Shown here piece by piece: positions 1-11,669 of a stretch of 53,873 bases of DNA. Every line of letters starts with the position of its first letter. Positions within the stretch are counted from its first letter, which is position 1. The stretch lies in the NCBI GenBank assembly GCA_003427395.1, contig BFEA01000498.1, positions 310,192 to 364,064 of the forward strand, read 5' to 3'. The stretch comes from Chara braunii (Eukaryota > Streptophyta > Charophyceae > Charales > Characeae). The notes beneath the pieces were generated by a model. The model did no database searches. It had not been told where the DNA came from and was given only the letters and a program-made list of their open reading frames with translations. The position numbers and the translations under genes were made by a program.

Positions 1-643
1 TTTTTTTTTTTTTTTTTTTTTTTTTTGGTAGTTTATCCTTTGCAGACGCTCTGGAAGAAACTTGCGGCGGCCTAAAATTTTGGCGGAGTAAGGTCGACAA
101 GATTCTTCAACCAGCAAGGTAAAGCATTGCCTATTGATCAGGGAAAATCTGTTTAGTCCTATAGTTATACTTATTCCTCTAATCCGAAGAGGAAAGGAAT
201 ATTTTCATCCGTTTCGAGCGAAGTGACGAGGAGGCAAACAGCGAGATAATTCTGCGATGCTTGAGGTTGATTGTTTCTCCTGCCTAGATTTGGTTTCCAA
301 AAACTCTTCCTTCTTTTCCGTCGAGGGAGTTAGTGTAGTGTTCCTTCCTGGGTGGAGGGACAGTTCCAGTTTTGCTTGAAAGGATCGAAGCTCCTGTTGT
401 TCTGATCCGATGGTTCAGCGATCTTTCGCAACTCAGCTTGGGTTCAAATCCTATATAATTCCTTGTGAGAAACAAACATTGCAGCTTTCTGATTTTCTAA
501 AAGGGCGTCTTTAAAACTCTGGGTAGAAAACAAGATTCTTGGGACAGAAACAAGGTTTGAGTGTCAGAGGTGTGCGACCTGCTGATCAATAGGTGAGGCG
601 AGTAGTTGCTCGGAATACGAGGGTGCCGTCTTGATCCGTGGAT

Positions 644-680
<37 letters not shown>

Positions 681-1990
681 CTAATAGACGCGTAAGATTT
701 CTCCCGGGCCTTCCTTCCTTAGATAATCAGATCTTTCATGATAAGAGTTCCGATATTTGGTGATGAAATTGCGACTACCATGTTGCATTGGGATTATCCG
801 TCCCGCCGTACCTGTGTGTAACCTAGTTCTTTCGGGCTAGCGGAGTGATTAAGTGATTTCAGAGAAAAGCGGCGTACAAGAAAGAGCGGAGAAATACTAT
901 GCCGATTCTGTACTTAGCAATTGGTCATGTTGAGCTTTACCGGTATGTTCTTTACTGTCGTCTATTAGAAAGGTCCTTGCTGTAGCCGTTCGTAGATGCT
1001 GAATGCTAGGTTGCTACTAGTAAGTTCTATTGAAAATGCTTACTAATAAGACCAAGGGGTTAGGAGGGAGTAAAATGTCTTAACTGCTTGAAGAGTTGAA
1101 GCAGCCTAGTTGCTTAATAGTGTTTTTCTTAATTCAGATATCTTGTTCTCAGTCTTCTCCATAATCATGATTCTCGTACAATAATCTTAAAATCCTCAGG
1201 TTGCTGTTCGTCCAACGGACTGCAGTATTTGCAGCGTCCGAAAATGTATCAATTTACTGGGTTGCGGTTGCAAAATCAGGAAAATTCGGAAGAAATACAG
1301 ATCTTGATTATTGCAGTATTAGCATGGTTCGCCTTCAAACTAGTGGGATGGTTGTATTCTTACCTTTGCATTAGACATTCCTGGCCATAAACCATAATGC
1401 AGTTCCTCTAAAGTTGCAGTTAATTTCAGTACCTGTAGGTGGTTATATATGAAAAACTTTCTGAGATGCCTTAACCAACATAGTGTCTAACTAGGAAATG
1501 CAATCATCAATTGTTGCAGATAGAATCCGCAGTGTTCCAATGTATTTTAGTACCTAAACTTTACTAGTTGTGACAATAGCTGTAGATTGCTGGTTCCTAG
1601 TAATGCGTCACATATACATTCCTTCTTTTCAGAGAAGGACATGCAAGAAGATACAGATCATGGCTCACCTTGGTACCTATGATCTTCCAGGCAAAACTGC
1701 GGTCACAATTCGCCATGGAATCTTCATAAGAGAGGAATGATTGATGGAGCAAAAAACTCAACAGAAGACCAAGAATGGATATCAAATAAAAGTATTGTAA
1801 CCTCAATCAAGTAGTTTACGTTTTTGATTCATCGTGAGAGAAAAAAAAAAAAAAAAAAAAAAAAAGGTAAAACAACTAGTCAATTCCTAAGTAGCCAGGA
1901 TAAACATCAGTTCCTTGAAAGGAGAAAATTCTAAGCGCCCTGTGACATTTCTTGATTTTCTCAATCCGGAAGGATTATTAATGTCAGAAT
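1..1990. other. AT-rich non-genic stretch with poly-T and poly-A tracts
   Basis: I see no recognisable gene on either strand. The stretch opens with 26 T, has a 33-base T run at 646-678 and a 25-base A run at 1841-1865. ORFs here are short, and their translations show no domain or motif I know. The homopolymers could be tails of old retroposed copies, but no body can be recognised next to them. Confidence 0.5.
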
Positions 1991-2036
1991 GAGGCATAAT
2001 ATCTTAGCGTAATCCTTGCTTTTGATTAATAATACG

Positions 2037-2075
<39 letters not shown>

Positions 2076-3150
2076 GTTCCAATCCTGCGGATCAACAAAT
2101 GCCATATGAGGCGTAGTCCGAAATCATAAGCAACAGTTCAGTAACTTCGATATTTCGGGAGAGAAAAGCAGGGGCCAATTTCTCTCCTTTTTTTTTTTTT
2201 TTTTTTTTCTTCTTGGAAGTTGGTTGAGCTTTCGAAAGGTCCTGGAAATTTCCCTGGGGAAACGTTATTATTCTGGCGAGAAGAACAGCAAAGACCGAGG
2301 ATACGTAATATCGAAATAATGCAACTGCAATGTAAGACTTGCGGGTAAAATTTGTCATGAAGAAAAAAAATGCATCGACGAGTCAATACCTAAGATACCC
2401 AGGATAATCAAACACATGTTGACAACATCATCCTGCTCTTCAGGCCTAGCGTCTGGGATCAAGAGACCGGGCGGGTAAAGGTCCTGCAAATTTCCCGGGG
2501 GAAACGTTATTATTCCGGGGAGAAGAACAACAAAGACCGAGGATAGGTAATATCGAAATAATGCAAGGATAATCAAGCACAGGTTGACAACATCATTCTA
2601 CTCTTCAGGCCTAGCGTCTGGAATCAAGACACCGGGCAGGTAAAGATCAGTCGCTGGATAACTTAGAAGAGTATTTCGAACAACGTTACTGATTCCTCCA
2701 AGATGAAATGGAATGAGAAAACTATTGCCCTGAAGGTCAACGATTCACTTGGAATCTACATTAGGAAGGATAATAAACGAGCGAAAGCATGAAAGTAGAC
2801 AAAGAACGAATATCGCCAGAATAGTGTGTCATCAATCTCTTATCTTACATTACAGATTTCTTTCAAGAAAGAAAGACAAAGCGTTTAGACCATTCCAAAA
2901 TGTTTCTAAAAGCCTTGAGAGGAGAAGAGACTTGAATGTCAGGTGTCGATCTTAACTAACTTCATCTTGAAGAAATGCCAAAGCCAATAACAAGTCGTAA
3001 GTTATTTTACTTTAATCCCTGCTTTTGATTAATAAGGTGTCCTACTGTTCTAAGTCATATCTTATTTCTGTGTGTCTTAATCCGGCGGATTAACAAATGC
3101 CCATAAAAGGTGAAGTCCGAAATCAAAGAAGCGGTTCAATGGAACAAAGC
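1990..3150. repeat. Diverged local duplications
   Basis: Several segments occur twice with moderate divergence. The piece around 2011-2145 (sharing TGCTTTTGATTAATAA, then a block about rATCAACAAATGCC..AGTCCGAAATCA) recurs at 3014-3145. A second unit (about 2240-2330, with AACGTTATTATTC and AAGACCGAGGATA) recurs at 2480-2566, and a third (about 2399-2484, CTTCAGGCCTAGCGTCTGG) recurs at 2568-2648. The order suggests serial duplication of a non-coding region. No reading frame is kept across the copies. Confidence 0.7.
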
Positions 3151-5600
3151 GACCTGGACATACCTACTTGGATTTTTGGTTGAGCTGCATCTGGCATCAT
3201 CTCGGCCAAACATAAAACCCGTCTGTATGCGGCGAAAGGCATAGAGGTAAAGCAAAGGAGTCAGGGAATCCAAAAGCCAAATGTCGCAGCTCATACAGGG
3301 CCAACGAAACATCAGACCAAAACGATGTTGAAGGAAAGAAAGGAAAAACTTTGCTCACAAGATATCCTTTTTTTTTTTTTTTTGCGAAAGCAGAGAATCT
3401 AAATCCCCAGTACGATTCGCATATACAAGCATCTCCCCGTTCCTCAAGGGTTGAACCAATGGTGACCGGAAATCGATCGAGTAACGATTTGCCATTAGAT
3501 TACTTTAGAAACATATGGAAGAGCCATTACTCAACCTTTCCAGATAATAAATCAAGTGTCCTGAAATTTCAGGGTTTTCTTGGGATCTTCTTTGGAAAAA
3601 GTTTTGATGAGTAAAACCCCGTCAAGAGAGGCTATCAGTGATGAATCTGCAATCCGTTAAATCTATTGTCAAGGAGACCAAGCATCTAGTCCATTCGTAA
3701 ATAACTATGATAGTTATCAAATGGTTTCAGAACAAGGAAACAAAGGTCTAGATTATTCCTGACTTACCTTTAACCGTAGAGGTTGCAAGGTTCGTTTTAA
3801 AAACATAGTTAGTCCTTACTAATTACGAAATAAGTTTTACTTATCTACGAGTTGCTATGGTCAAAAGGAAGCAGTGCGGAAAACAAGGCAGGTTGATCAA
3901 TAGAAAAAAGAGAAAAGGCGAAAGCTGTTGGTCTGTTTTTGTAACTTATTTCGACCGCGAAATACACCAAGGGGTAAAGGTGGAGTATCATTCGTATAGA
4001 GCGGAACTTCCTGTCGACAGGCTTAAAACATCGAGACTAAAGATTGACAAAGAAAAGGAAGTCAGTCTCGGGTGACGATTCTCGTTTTCAGAGATTCAGC
4101 GTAGGTTCTGGTAAAAACGAAGGTTTGACTGCCACTAGTACTTTCTCTGAATGTTTCAGCCTTACTCAAAACCAGAGGAAATAAGAACTTGAAAATGAGA
4201 AAAAGACTTCTTATGCCGAAAGGTAGATACCGCAAAGGACCTGATCGGACAACAGTCAGTTAGTCAGTAATTCTCGTCTTTAGAAAAACTAAAAATCTTC
4301 GTGAGATAGCGTGTCTGGCGATTCCTGATAGGGATCACATAAACCTACGAATTTCCAGATAAGAAAGCCAAGCCTTAGGTAATCGCCAAAAAGAGATTAT
4401 TGATTAAGGAGAAGAGTTATCTGGAAGCTGGTTCAAATAGTTTCACTTCTTCCCGATTGCCAACAACAGGAAAGTTGATCTATAAATTTCAAGGTTACGG
4501 CAAGAGATGACTGTTGGTAGTTGCGATGTTGTGGCAGAATCTTAGCAGAGTGCTTCCTACTATACTAATCTGGATCTACAGGGATTCTAGGTGAGTTTTG
4601 AGAACGTTGGTTGGGAAAGATCGCAGGTGAGGGTTAGAAATTCTCCTGGCGAACATACAAGGATAGCGGTGAAGATGACGTAGATGAGATAAATAGGATC
4701 AATCCTAATGGATATATAAACGAGCTTCTATGAGTGAGTGGTAAGTAAGTTAGACTGATTGTAGCGACCTGAGTTCTAGGTTACCAATATTGCTAGAAGT
4801 AATTCAGAACTTTAGGTCGTTAAGGTAGACTCGAGGTTGAAGGTCCAATCAACTACACAGGTCCTATTCGTCCTGATCTTGTGAAAGATTAGATGCCTTA
4901 AAGATTAAAAACCTAAAATTAAATTCATACGAGAAGATCATAACTTAGACCGCAAGAAAAGAAAGAGGTAGAAATTAGTTTACCTTAGGTACGGTTCAAT
5001 CATATAGTCTCTTTTGTAAGGAGTGTCTGGTAAATTGACACTTGACAGGACAGAGTGGTTGGGTTGGCATATGAAGCAGCAAGATCTAAAGCTAAGAAGG
5101 AGGAGAGATTGGAATGGACAGCGAAGAGGAACTCTTGTTTACTCGTGGAAAGTAGAGATGTTGAAGCGGGTTAGGGCATAAGGTTGAAATAATGAAAAGA
5201 GGGTCGACCTGTAGTGATACAATGGTGATTTTAAGTGCCACAACCATCGTCTTGAATGGCTGTAGGTATTTGAGATAGTGAGGTTCTTTTGCGTTGGGGA
5301 CTGTGATTAGTAGGGTATTTCTTTCCCTTGCGAGTGAACGGTAAGCTAGATAGGATTGGTAGAGTGGTTTTGTGGAGATAGAAAGGTTACAGAGGTGCGT
5401 TTGTTGTAGCAGGAAAAAATATCCGAGATGGGGGAGAGATAGGTGTAAAGCTTTATCGATATGATTGGAGGCTTCAAAGCAGGGTTCAATACCGGGTAAG
5501 GTATCTCGCTCGGTTCTTTAGATGGCATATCTTGATGTTTGACAACGGACAAAGTGTGGTTTATTGAAGGAAGTAATCAGTGGGATCTCCAATCTCCAAG
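3151..5600. other. No recognisable gene
   Basis: AT-rich sequence with only short ORFs. The longest basic one (plus strand, 3857-4075, 72 codons) is lysine- and arginine-rich with no family motif. I see no tRNA or rRNA signature, strong inverted repeat or clear splice architecture. Confidence 0.45.
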
Positions 5601-7829
5601 TTTTGGTTAAGAATAACAGGGGGATCGAGAGTATACCTGAGCTTCTTCAGTAGATGACTTCGTAGTACGATCCTTTCTTATGCCGTTTTGGGACCTGCGG
5701 TGATGGCAAACCTGAGGGATTCTCTCCTGCATTTGGTCTTGCGTTTCCCAAGATTGCAGGTGAAAACCTTCCACCTGGTCAATAGAAGAGCATTCGTCTA
5801 CAATGGTAGAGAGCGTCGTCCACGAGTGCAAAGGTTCTAGTGCCATGTTCATTCTGACAGTGAGGAGCGTAAGGTGAGGGCGGATGTGAGAGTTGTGTAT
5901 GGTCTGCTTTACTCCGAAGAAAAACGGCTATGGTGGGTTTCCTCGACACAGGTTCGGCGTAGAGCGAGGTGCCGCTTGTGGGCGCAGCGTAAAACGGTAG
6001 TCGTGACCTCCACCGGACTAGGCGTTTGGCCAGCCGGTAAAAAAAGTGGCTTGGTGACGGGTGAGGTTCTTTGGTCCTAACATTCTCAGCTACAATATTC
6101 CCCAACCGATAGTCCTTACTGAAAGGTAAAGTGGGTAAAAGATGGAAATGGCAAAGAAAGGCAAGGTTTAACGTCTTCTTACCTGATGAGTAAGAGCTAT
6201 GGAAGTGAGAAAATTCCTTGGTTAGACTACCTTGCCTTTTCGAGATGATGTACAGAGTTTCCGCTCGGTGAAAGTAGCTGAGTGATACTGCTGGTAATAC
6301 GTTGCAGGTACAGAGAACGGAGCGGCGATGTAGTCGCAAATGAAGAGTAGGCAAAAGACAAAAGGGCACTTCAGTTCTGGGCAGGCAGCCTAGAAATAGT
6401 AAATCCTCCAAGTTGCCCAGAAGTGCCTGTGTCTCACGCCGAATTTCAGCGCGGTCCTTGTGAGTTGGATACGGCCCTATATCGGCCTCCCCTATGCGGG
6501 GTCCAATTTCAAAGCACCGCTGCAGAGCAAGGGGCTACCATAGGCCCGGTAATTCTTCAAGAGCCAGCGGTTTCTTCAGAGGTCGGATCACCGGCCAATC
6601 ATATTTTTGCTGCAGAAACCAATGAACAGGGACTGCTTCCAGTTCCAGATGCAAGAAGGCGTGTCACCCTCAACATGGATTTGACCTCTTCTCCAGGGTA
6701 AGCCGCCGCAGTCAATCCTTCTGCCAATCTGACAAGGGTCCGCCCTTAATACGGCGGGGGTTAAGCTGCCTAAGAAACGGCAACGAATGGTGTGGGTAGG
6801 AGTAGGCCTTCTATGGGTGAATGCCTCAGTGAAAAAGGAATACTCCCCGTGGTGAGGGGACAAGAGGTTACCATTTGTAAAATGGACAGGGACAACGTGG
6901 ATGGCCAAATGCATTCATTGCCCAAAAAAGGAAACGAGTTTGATGCCAGACAACCAAACTCAGCTGTCAGAGTTCCTCCGTTTCAGGATGCAATGATGTC
7001 TAAAAAACCAAAAAAAAGGAAAGGCACTGCAGTTGAGAAATTAACCCTACCCTCGGCAGGGTAGTTTTCTCAATGGAAAATGGTTTCCTGTCCAAACCAA
7101 AAGGGCCAAAGCATACTACAAAACGAATTTCACGGCAAAGTAAAATTCTACAAAATGATGAAAATCTAATATTAGGTTGTTGTCCTGAATTTCGATACCA
7201 TTAGATTGCAATACATCAACGTCAGAGCTCCGTCCCACCATGCCACACGTGATAGAAAGCTCAGCGTTGAGTTTTTCAACGCTATAGGTGGGACCAGACC
7301 CCAGAGGTGACCGCAAAATCCCTTGCCCCGCAACTTCCCAGGCCGCTGACAAATGGGCATGGTGTCGATCGGTAGAAGTGATCCGCCGGCACGCCGATCG
7401 AACCATGTACCTCGCGCCGTGTTTGTTACCCACGTGACGATCGGGGTTCCTGTAACCTGCAAAATCCACCACTGAGTCAGATATGAAAACAAGGTGTGAA
7501 CTGGACGGCTCACAGAAATGCAGAAAGAACGAGAGAATTACTTTATTGAAGTTTATTCAGTCAAAAAAGTTTAGCGCAAGCGCGCTACACCCTTTCCCAG
7601 GGCAACCTCCCTCACGCCAGTCCAGGAGTTAGGTTTATGTTGAGACTGAACGTGTCGGTGTTTTTCGCTTGATCCCGCAACCAATGAGGTGTCATCGGTA
7701 CCGCCCTCGTAGGTCCCAAGGGATTGTGCTAGAGCCTTCCGAGTCCGAAGCAACACCGCGGACCCATTGAGGCCCGTTTTCTTGATATGAGTCCAGGTTC
7801 CGATCCAAGGCCCGTTCGACTGTAGGAAA
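5601..7829. other. Unassigned region with medium-length ORFs
   Basis: GC content rises and ORFs up to 210 codons appear on both strands (for example minus 5779-6411; plus 6423-6701 and 6792-7064; minus 7116-7513). They overlap on opposite strands, and none shows a motif I recognise. The two plus-strand ORFs at 6423-7064 have a mixed, hydrophilic composition ending in a Lys-rich stretch, and could be exons or a decayed transposon ORF. I assign no function. Confidence 0.3.
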
Positions 7830-8056
7830 GGACGTTCTCGGTCTGGTCTGATCTAGTCTCATCGCGTCTGGTGTGTTTCCGGTCTGGTTTGGTTGTATTC
7901 TGGTCTGGTCAGAACTGGCCCAGTCTGTCCCGTTCTGGTCTGACCTGATCTAGCCCGGTCTGTCCCGGGTCTGGTCAGGCCCGGTCTGGATCTGGTCTAA
8001 TCCGGTCAGATCTGGTCTGGTCTAGTCTGATCCGGATCTAGTCCGTTCTGATCCGG
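7830..8056. repeat. Degenerate TCTGGTC minisatellite
   Basis: About 225 bases consist of imperfect tandem copies of a short unit close to TCTGGTC, with variants such as TCTGATC, TCCGGTC and CCGGTC. The unit drifts in spacing, so the array is old or slippage-prone. It opens and ends without terminal repeats, and no reading frame is implied. Confidence 0.75.
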
Positions 8057-8194
8057 GTCCCGCGATGATTGCTCGTAGCCAGGTCCATTCGCCGCCCTCA
8101 CCAGCAAGCCCAGTTCGCCAGTTCAGCTGATCAAGCACATGTCTTCCCGCTGATGCGCGTGGTTCCTTTCCTTCTAAGCCTATTTCCCTTAGGT

Positions 8195-8655
8195 GCGGTT
8201 TTGCGAGATAGTAGATAGGGACAATGGAAATCTCATTAATCCATTCACACGCGTCACTTATCAGGTGATGAGGCACTGCTCCTGACGATTCTCCCAAACC
8301 CGTTTCCTTGACAATAGTTTCTCATGATGGTAGATTGGGACAGTGGGAATCTCGTCAATCCGTTCATGCACGTCACTAAGTAAATGACGAAGCATCGACT
8401 TCCTTAAGAGAGTCATAGTTACCCCCGCTGTTCACCCGCGCTCAATTGAATCTCTTTACTTTAACAATCAGAGCACTCGACAGAAAACACATTGCGTCAG
8501 CACCCGTTGAGGCCATCACAGCGCTTCGTCAGAGTCGCAGCTTCCCCCCCGCTGTTTACCGCACTTGATTGAACCTGTTCACTTTGACAATCAGATCACA
8601 GACCATAAATCACATTGCGCCAACGTCCGTCGAGACCATCTGAATGCTTTGTTTT
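8195..8655. repeat. Two adjacent tandem duplications
   Basis: The segment near 8200-8285 (TAGATAGGGACAATGGAAAT..TCGTCAATCC-like) is repeated at about 8318-8400. The segment near 8420-8530 (CCCGCTGTTCACCCGCGCT.. to ..GAGGCCATC) is repeated at about 8550-8640. Each pair is clearly alignable but diverged. Both look like local segmental duplications of non-coding DNA. Confidence 0.65.
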
Positions 8656-8744
8656 AATTAGACAGTCAGATTTCCCTTGTCCTCGCCAATTCCGAACCTC
8701 CCTTCTTCTCTCTCACTCTCTCTTCCCCCCCTCTCTCTCTACTT

Positions 8745-9012
8745 CACGCGCACGCTCGTGCGCAGATCTGCTCTCATCCATCTCGTGCGCAGCCTCCTCC
8801 ATCTCGCATGCAACAATTCTCTCCTTCCCGCGTGCAGCAGCTCTACCCGCGCACAGCAACTCTCCCCACACGACAACAACTGTCCTTTTCCCGTGCGACA
8901 GCTCGTCCCCGTGCGGCAGCCTTCCTGCGCATGACATCTCGTCGTGGCAGCTTTGCCCCGTGTGGCTTCCCACGCAGCAGCTCTTCCCACGCCCAGAATG
9001 TCCCCGCGGCGT
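8745..9012. repeat. Degenerate GCAGCTCNTCCCGCG repeat
   Basis: A low-complexity C/G-rich stretch is built from imperfect units of roughly 20 bases resembling GTGCAGCAGCTCTTCCC. It opens overlapping ORFs on both strands (up to 148 codons). Because the repetition drives their length, I do not treat them as genes. Confidence 0.5.
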
Positions 9013-9487
9013 GAGCGGCCGACCAGGGCAACACCGTCAAAACTGTATAAGGCAACATTAGAGTCATGGAGTCAAAAACGATCAATCAAAACAAACCCGT
9101 TCCCCATTATCTCACAAGCCCGAGGCGGGTCTTGCCAACACACCTGCTCCGTCCCCCTCAACGCGCGCTGTACGTCCGCGTCGCAGTAGACACTGTCGTC
9201 ATCTGCGATGGGGAAGGTCGGTAGCGAGATGAGACGATCGGAGGTACGTGATGAACACGGGCAAGGTCCTGTGTTCCCGGTCATCCGAACCAACACCGAA
9301 TCCATACAACGATCGTTGCAACTCTTCTCTCTTTAAGGTGGGTGCGTCTAGGGAAGACGACGAAGTGTAAGCTCTCTCCCCTTGCGGGGGCGTCGACCGT
9401 CCGCGCGGACGCAAGCGGTTGACGTCACCGGTACAGGGGCGAGAAGCTCCAAAAGCGATGACGATCAGTTCAAAAAAGAAAGCAATC

Positions 9488-9488
<1 letters not shown>

Positions 9489-9578
<90 letters not shown>

Positions 9579-9579
9579 N

Positions 9580-9645
<66 letters not shown>
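9489..9645. repeat. (GA)n microsatellite with an internal N
   Basis: An almost pure GA dinucleotide run of about 155 bases, with a single N at 9579. The N probably marks a closed assembly gap, so the true length is unknown. Long Arg-Glu or Ser-Leu ORFs across it are artefacts of the repeat. Confidence 0.95.
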
Positions 9646-9647
<2 letters not shown>

Positions 9648-9750
9648 TTATGCCGAGACCGCGCACGAGCGCAGGAAAGACCACTGAGGGGAGGGGAACA
9701 ACCGGATCAACACACTCGTACTCCTAAGCAGACGGTCCCCCAGTTCAGTT

Positions 9751-10468
9751 NCCCCATCCNCGNNNGGACGAGTACATACACACATACATGCATGCAATCA
9801 ACAAACTTTGACAGGACATCTAATCATCCATGGACCTTCGACATCACTCATGCGCACCACCAGCTCCCATCACTCGGGGCTTCACGCACACGACATGCAT
9901 AGACAAAGCAGCAATGGAGATAAAAGCGAGTCCTTCTTGTACACAAAAAATTCAATTAACTGCCGCCCCCAGGCGCAGCCTTCAAAACTCCCCAAGACCA
10001 CCGACCACCATAGCCACAAGACCCTGCCGCGGCCGGCGTCCAATCCCCACCACTGCTCAGTCCCTCCGACTGCTTCGCCCCGAGACTACCGCGGGGTCCA
10101 CCCCACGTCGTCACTTTGCCCGTCCTTGGGCTCGTCGAGCCTGTTCGGCGCCGCGGACTCTCGCGCATAGCTCGCGCAGCATTGCAGCCGAGATCAAAGA
10201 GAGAGAGAGGAGAGGGTTGAGCGAATTTATAGTGTGGGAGGCGGCGGGTTGTCAGCGCGAGGTGCGGGCAGCGCAGGTTGTAGATGAGCAGGACAGGAGG
10301 GAGGCCGGGAGTTAGAGGGTTCGACCCGCGGGATGGCATGGTCCTGCGTGATTGGGGTGTCCGTCCAAATGGTGCGCGGTTTCCCGCTCTTCCACATTGA
10401 TCCGAGCATCCCAACTACGCGGCCAATCACTTCGCGGAGTAAGGATCGAGCTGGGCGGAGGGGAAGAC
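9751..10468. other. N-scarred, GC-rich stretch without a recognisable gene
   Basis: Scattered N characters at 9751, 9760 and 9763-9765 show poor assembly. Downstream, GC-rich sequence carries overlapping ORFs on both strands (about 120-160 codons) rich in Arg, Pro and Ser, with no motif. Short stretches such as GCGAATTTATAGTG (about 10221) resemble the LTR at 48560 or so, so an eroded LTR is possible but not shown. Confidence 0.3.
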
Positions 10469-10545
10469 GGCCTCGCCACACCACTCTTGAAATGGGGAAA
10501 TTTTTCAAGAGCTGTCAGACGTTCTCAAGAGTAGGGTCTTCAAGA
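10469..10545. mobile_element. Partial TIR element end, CTCTTGAA type
   Basis: The stretch begins GGCCTCGCCACACCACTC followed by TTGAAA. It contains several TTCAAGAG and CTCAAGAG copies and runs directly into the next full copy at 10546. It looks like one end of a family member truncated by a neighbouring insertion. Confidence 0.5.
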
Positions 10546-10885
10546 GTTTTCGGCCCCTCGCCACACAGCACTCTCGAAAGGGCAATGGTGTTAGACAGAG
10601 GATGAAAAACCACAGTCATGCAGCTTTGTTTTTTTTGAATGGAGTCAGGATAACGGCCTGACAACTCTTGAAAATCGAAAGTCCCTCAAGGGTTCGGGCA
10701 AGGACGCTCAAGGACGCTTGGAAACGCACGAGTTGCAGGCTGGGGTTTCCCATCTTTCAAGAGCTGCTCTTGAAACGGTTTCAAGAGCCACTCTGACAGC
10801 TCTTGACTGCCCCAAGTGTCAAGAGGCTGTGTGGCGGTGCAGCAACTCTTGAAAAAGAGTTTTTAAAAGTGGTGTGCCGAGGCCC
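10546..10885 (+). mobile_element. Non-autonomous TIR element, CTCTTGAA subfamily, copy 1
   Basis: About 340 bases. The left end reads GTTTTCGGCCCCTCGCCACA and the right end, reverse complemented, reads GGGCCTCGGCACACCACTTT, so the termini are inverted repeats. The motif CTCTTGAA or its complement TTCAAGAG recurs inside in both orientations. The whole copy is the reverse complement of 11341-11669 with scattered mismatches. There is no coding capacity. It is probably a MITE whose transposase lies elsewhere. Confidence 0.75.
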
Positions 10886-10888
10886 TCA

Positions 10889-11244
10889 GGGCCGCGCCAC
10901 ACCAATGTCGAAACTACAGTTTTCGACATTTTTTCTTCGCCACACAGACTGTCGAAGAAAACAATGTCGAAACCAGTTCGACATTTGTCAGAGGGTGTCG
11001 AACGACATCACGGAGACGAGGTGTTGAAGGATGTGTTGATTTCGACATCTATGCCTCAAGTTCCCGTGTCTTCTTCTTCTTTTGTTTTGTTTTTTTCCTG
11101 GTCTTTTTTTTTTTTTTTTTTCCCTTTTCTCAAAACGAAAGTATGGTGTGGCGAAGGCGGCTATTGTGTAGAAACGGTGAATGTCGAAAATGGTCTGACA
11201 GTTGTCGAATATTTCACCGTTTCGACACTCGTGTGGCGAGACCC
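10889..11244. mobile_element. Non-autonomous TIR element, ATGTCGAAA subfamily
   Basis: The left end is GGGCCGCGCCACACCAATGT and the right end, reverse complemented, is GGGTCTCGCCACACGAGTGT; both continue into CGAAA. ATGTCGAAA or TTTCGACAT occurs repeatedly inside in both orientations. The flanks are TCA and TGA, so no clear target duplication can be called. It sits three bases after the previous element, between the two inverted CTCTTGAA copies. Confidence 0.75.
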
Positions 11245-11340
11245 TGAATCTTCGGCTAGAACATAACATGGACAGATACGCGGCCATTAATTTTGTCATT
11301 TGCACATGTAGAGAGTAGTCGAGCGGGAACCATTAACACC

Positions 11341-11669
11341 GTTTTCTGGCCTCGCCACATCACTCTTGAAAACTCATTTTCAAGAGTTGTTGCACTGCCA
11401 CACAGCCTCTTGAAACTTGGGGCAGTCAAGAGCAGTCAGAGTGGCAGCCTCTTAAAACCCCCTTTCAAGAGCGGAGGCTCTTGAAAGATTGGAAACCCCA
11501 ACCTGCCTGCAACTCGTGTGTTTCCAAGCTTCCTTGGCTGAACCCTTGAGGGACTATTTATTTTCAAGAGTTGTCGGGCCGTTATCCTGACGCCATTCAA
11601 AAAAAAATTGCATCCTTTGACCTGCGCCGTAGCCTTTTCAAGAGTGTTGTGTGGCGATGGGCCGAAAAC
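11341..11669 (-). mobile_element. Non-autonomous TIR element, CTCTTGAA subfamily, copy 2 (inverted)
   Basis: This 329-base copy aligns along its length with the reverse complement of 10546-10885, including the internal stretches TCAGGATAACGGCC and GACTGCCCCAAGT. Ends are GTTTTCTGGCCTCGCCACAT and, reverse complemented, GTTTTCGGCCCATCGCCACA. With copy 1 it forms a large inverted repeat whose loop holds the ATGTCGAAA element. Confidence 0.75.

Noticed and set aside
3857-4075. Small basic protein gene
   Set aside because: A 72-codon ORF in AT-rich DNA with no motif or neighbour support; could easily be chance.
5779-6411. A 210-codon minus-strand ORF
   Set aside because: Composition is uneven, no motif is seen, and ORFs overlap it on the other strand. 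I list the region but do not call a gene.
8615-9085. Overlapping ORFs on both strands up to 148 codons
   Set aside because: They are produced by the imperfect GCAGCTC repeat; amino-acid composition differs completely by frame with no conserved domain.
9199-9727. ORFs of 100-160 codons rich in Arg-Glu or Ser-Leu
   Set aside because: They are translations of the GA microsatellite; the same happens at 14.5-15.0, 16.8-17.1 and 45.3 kb.
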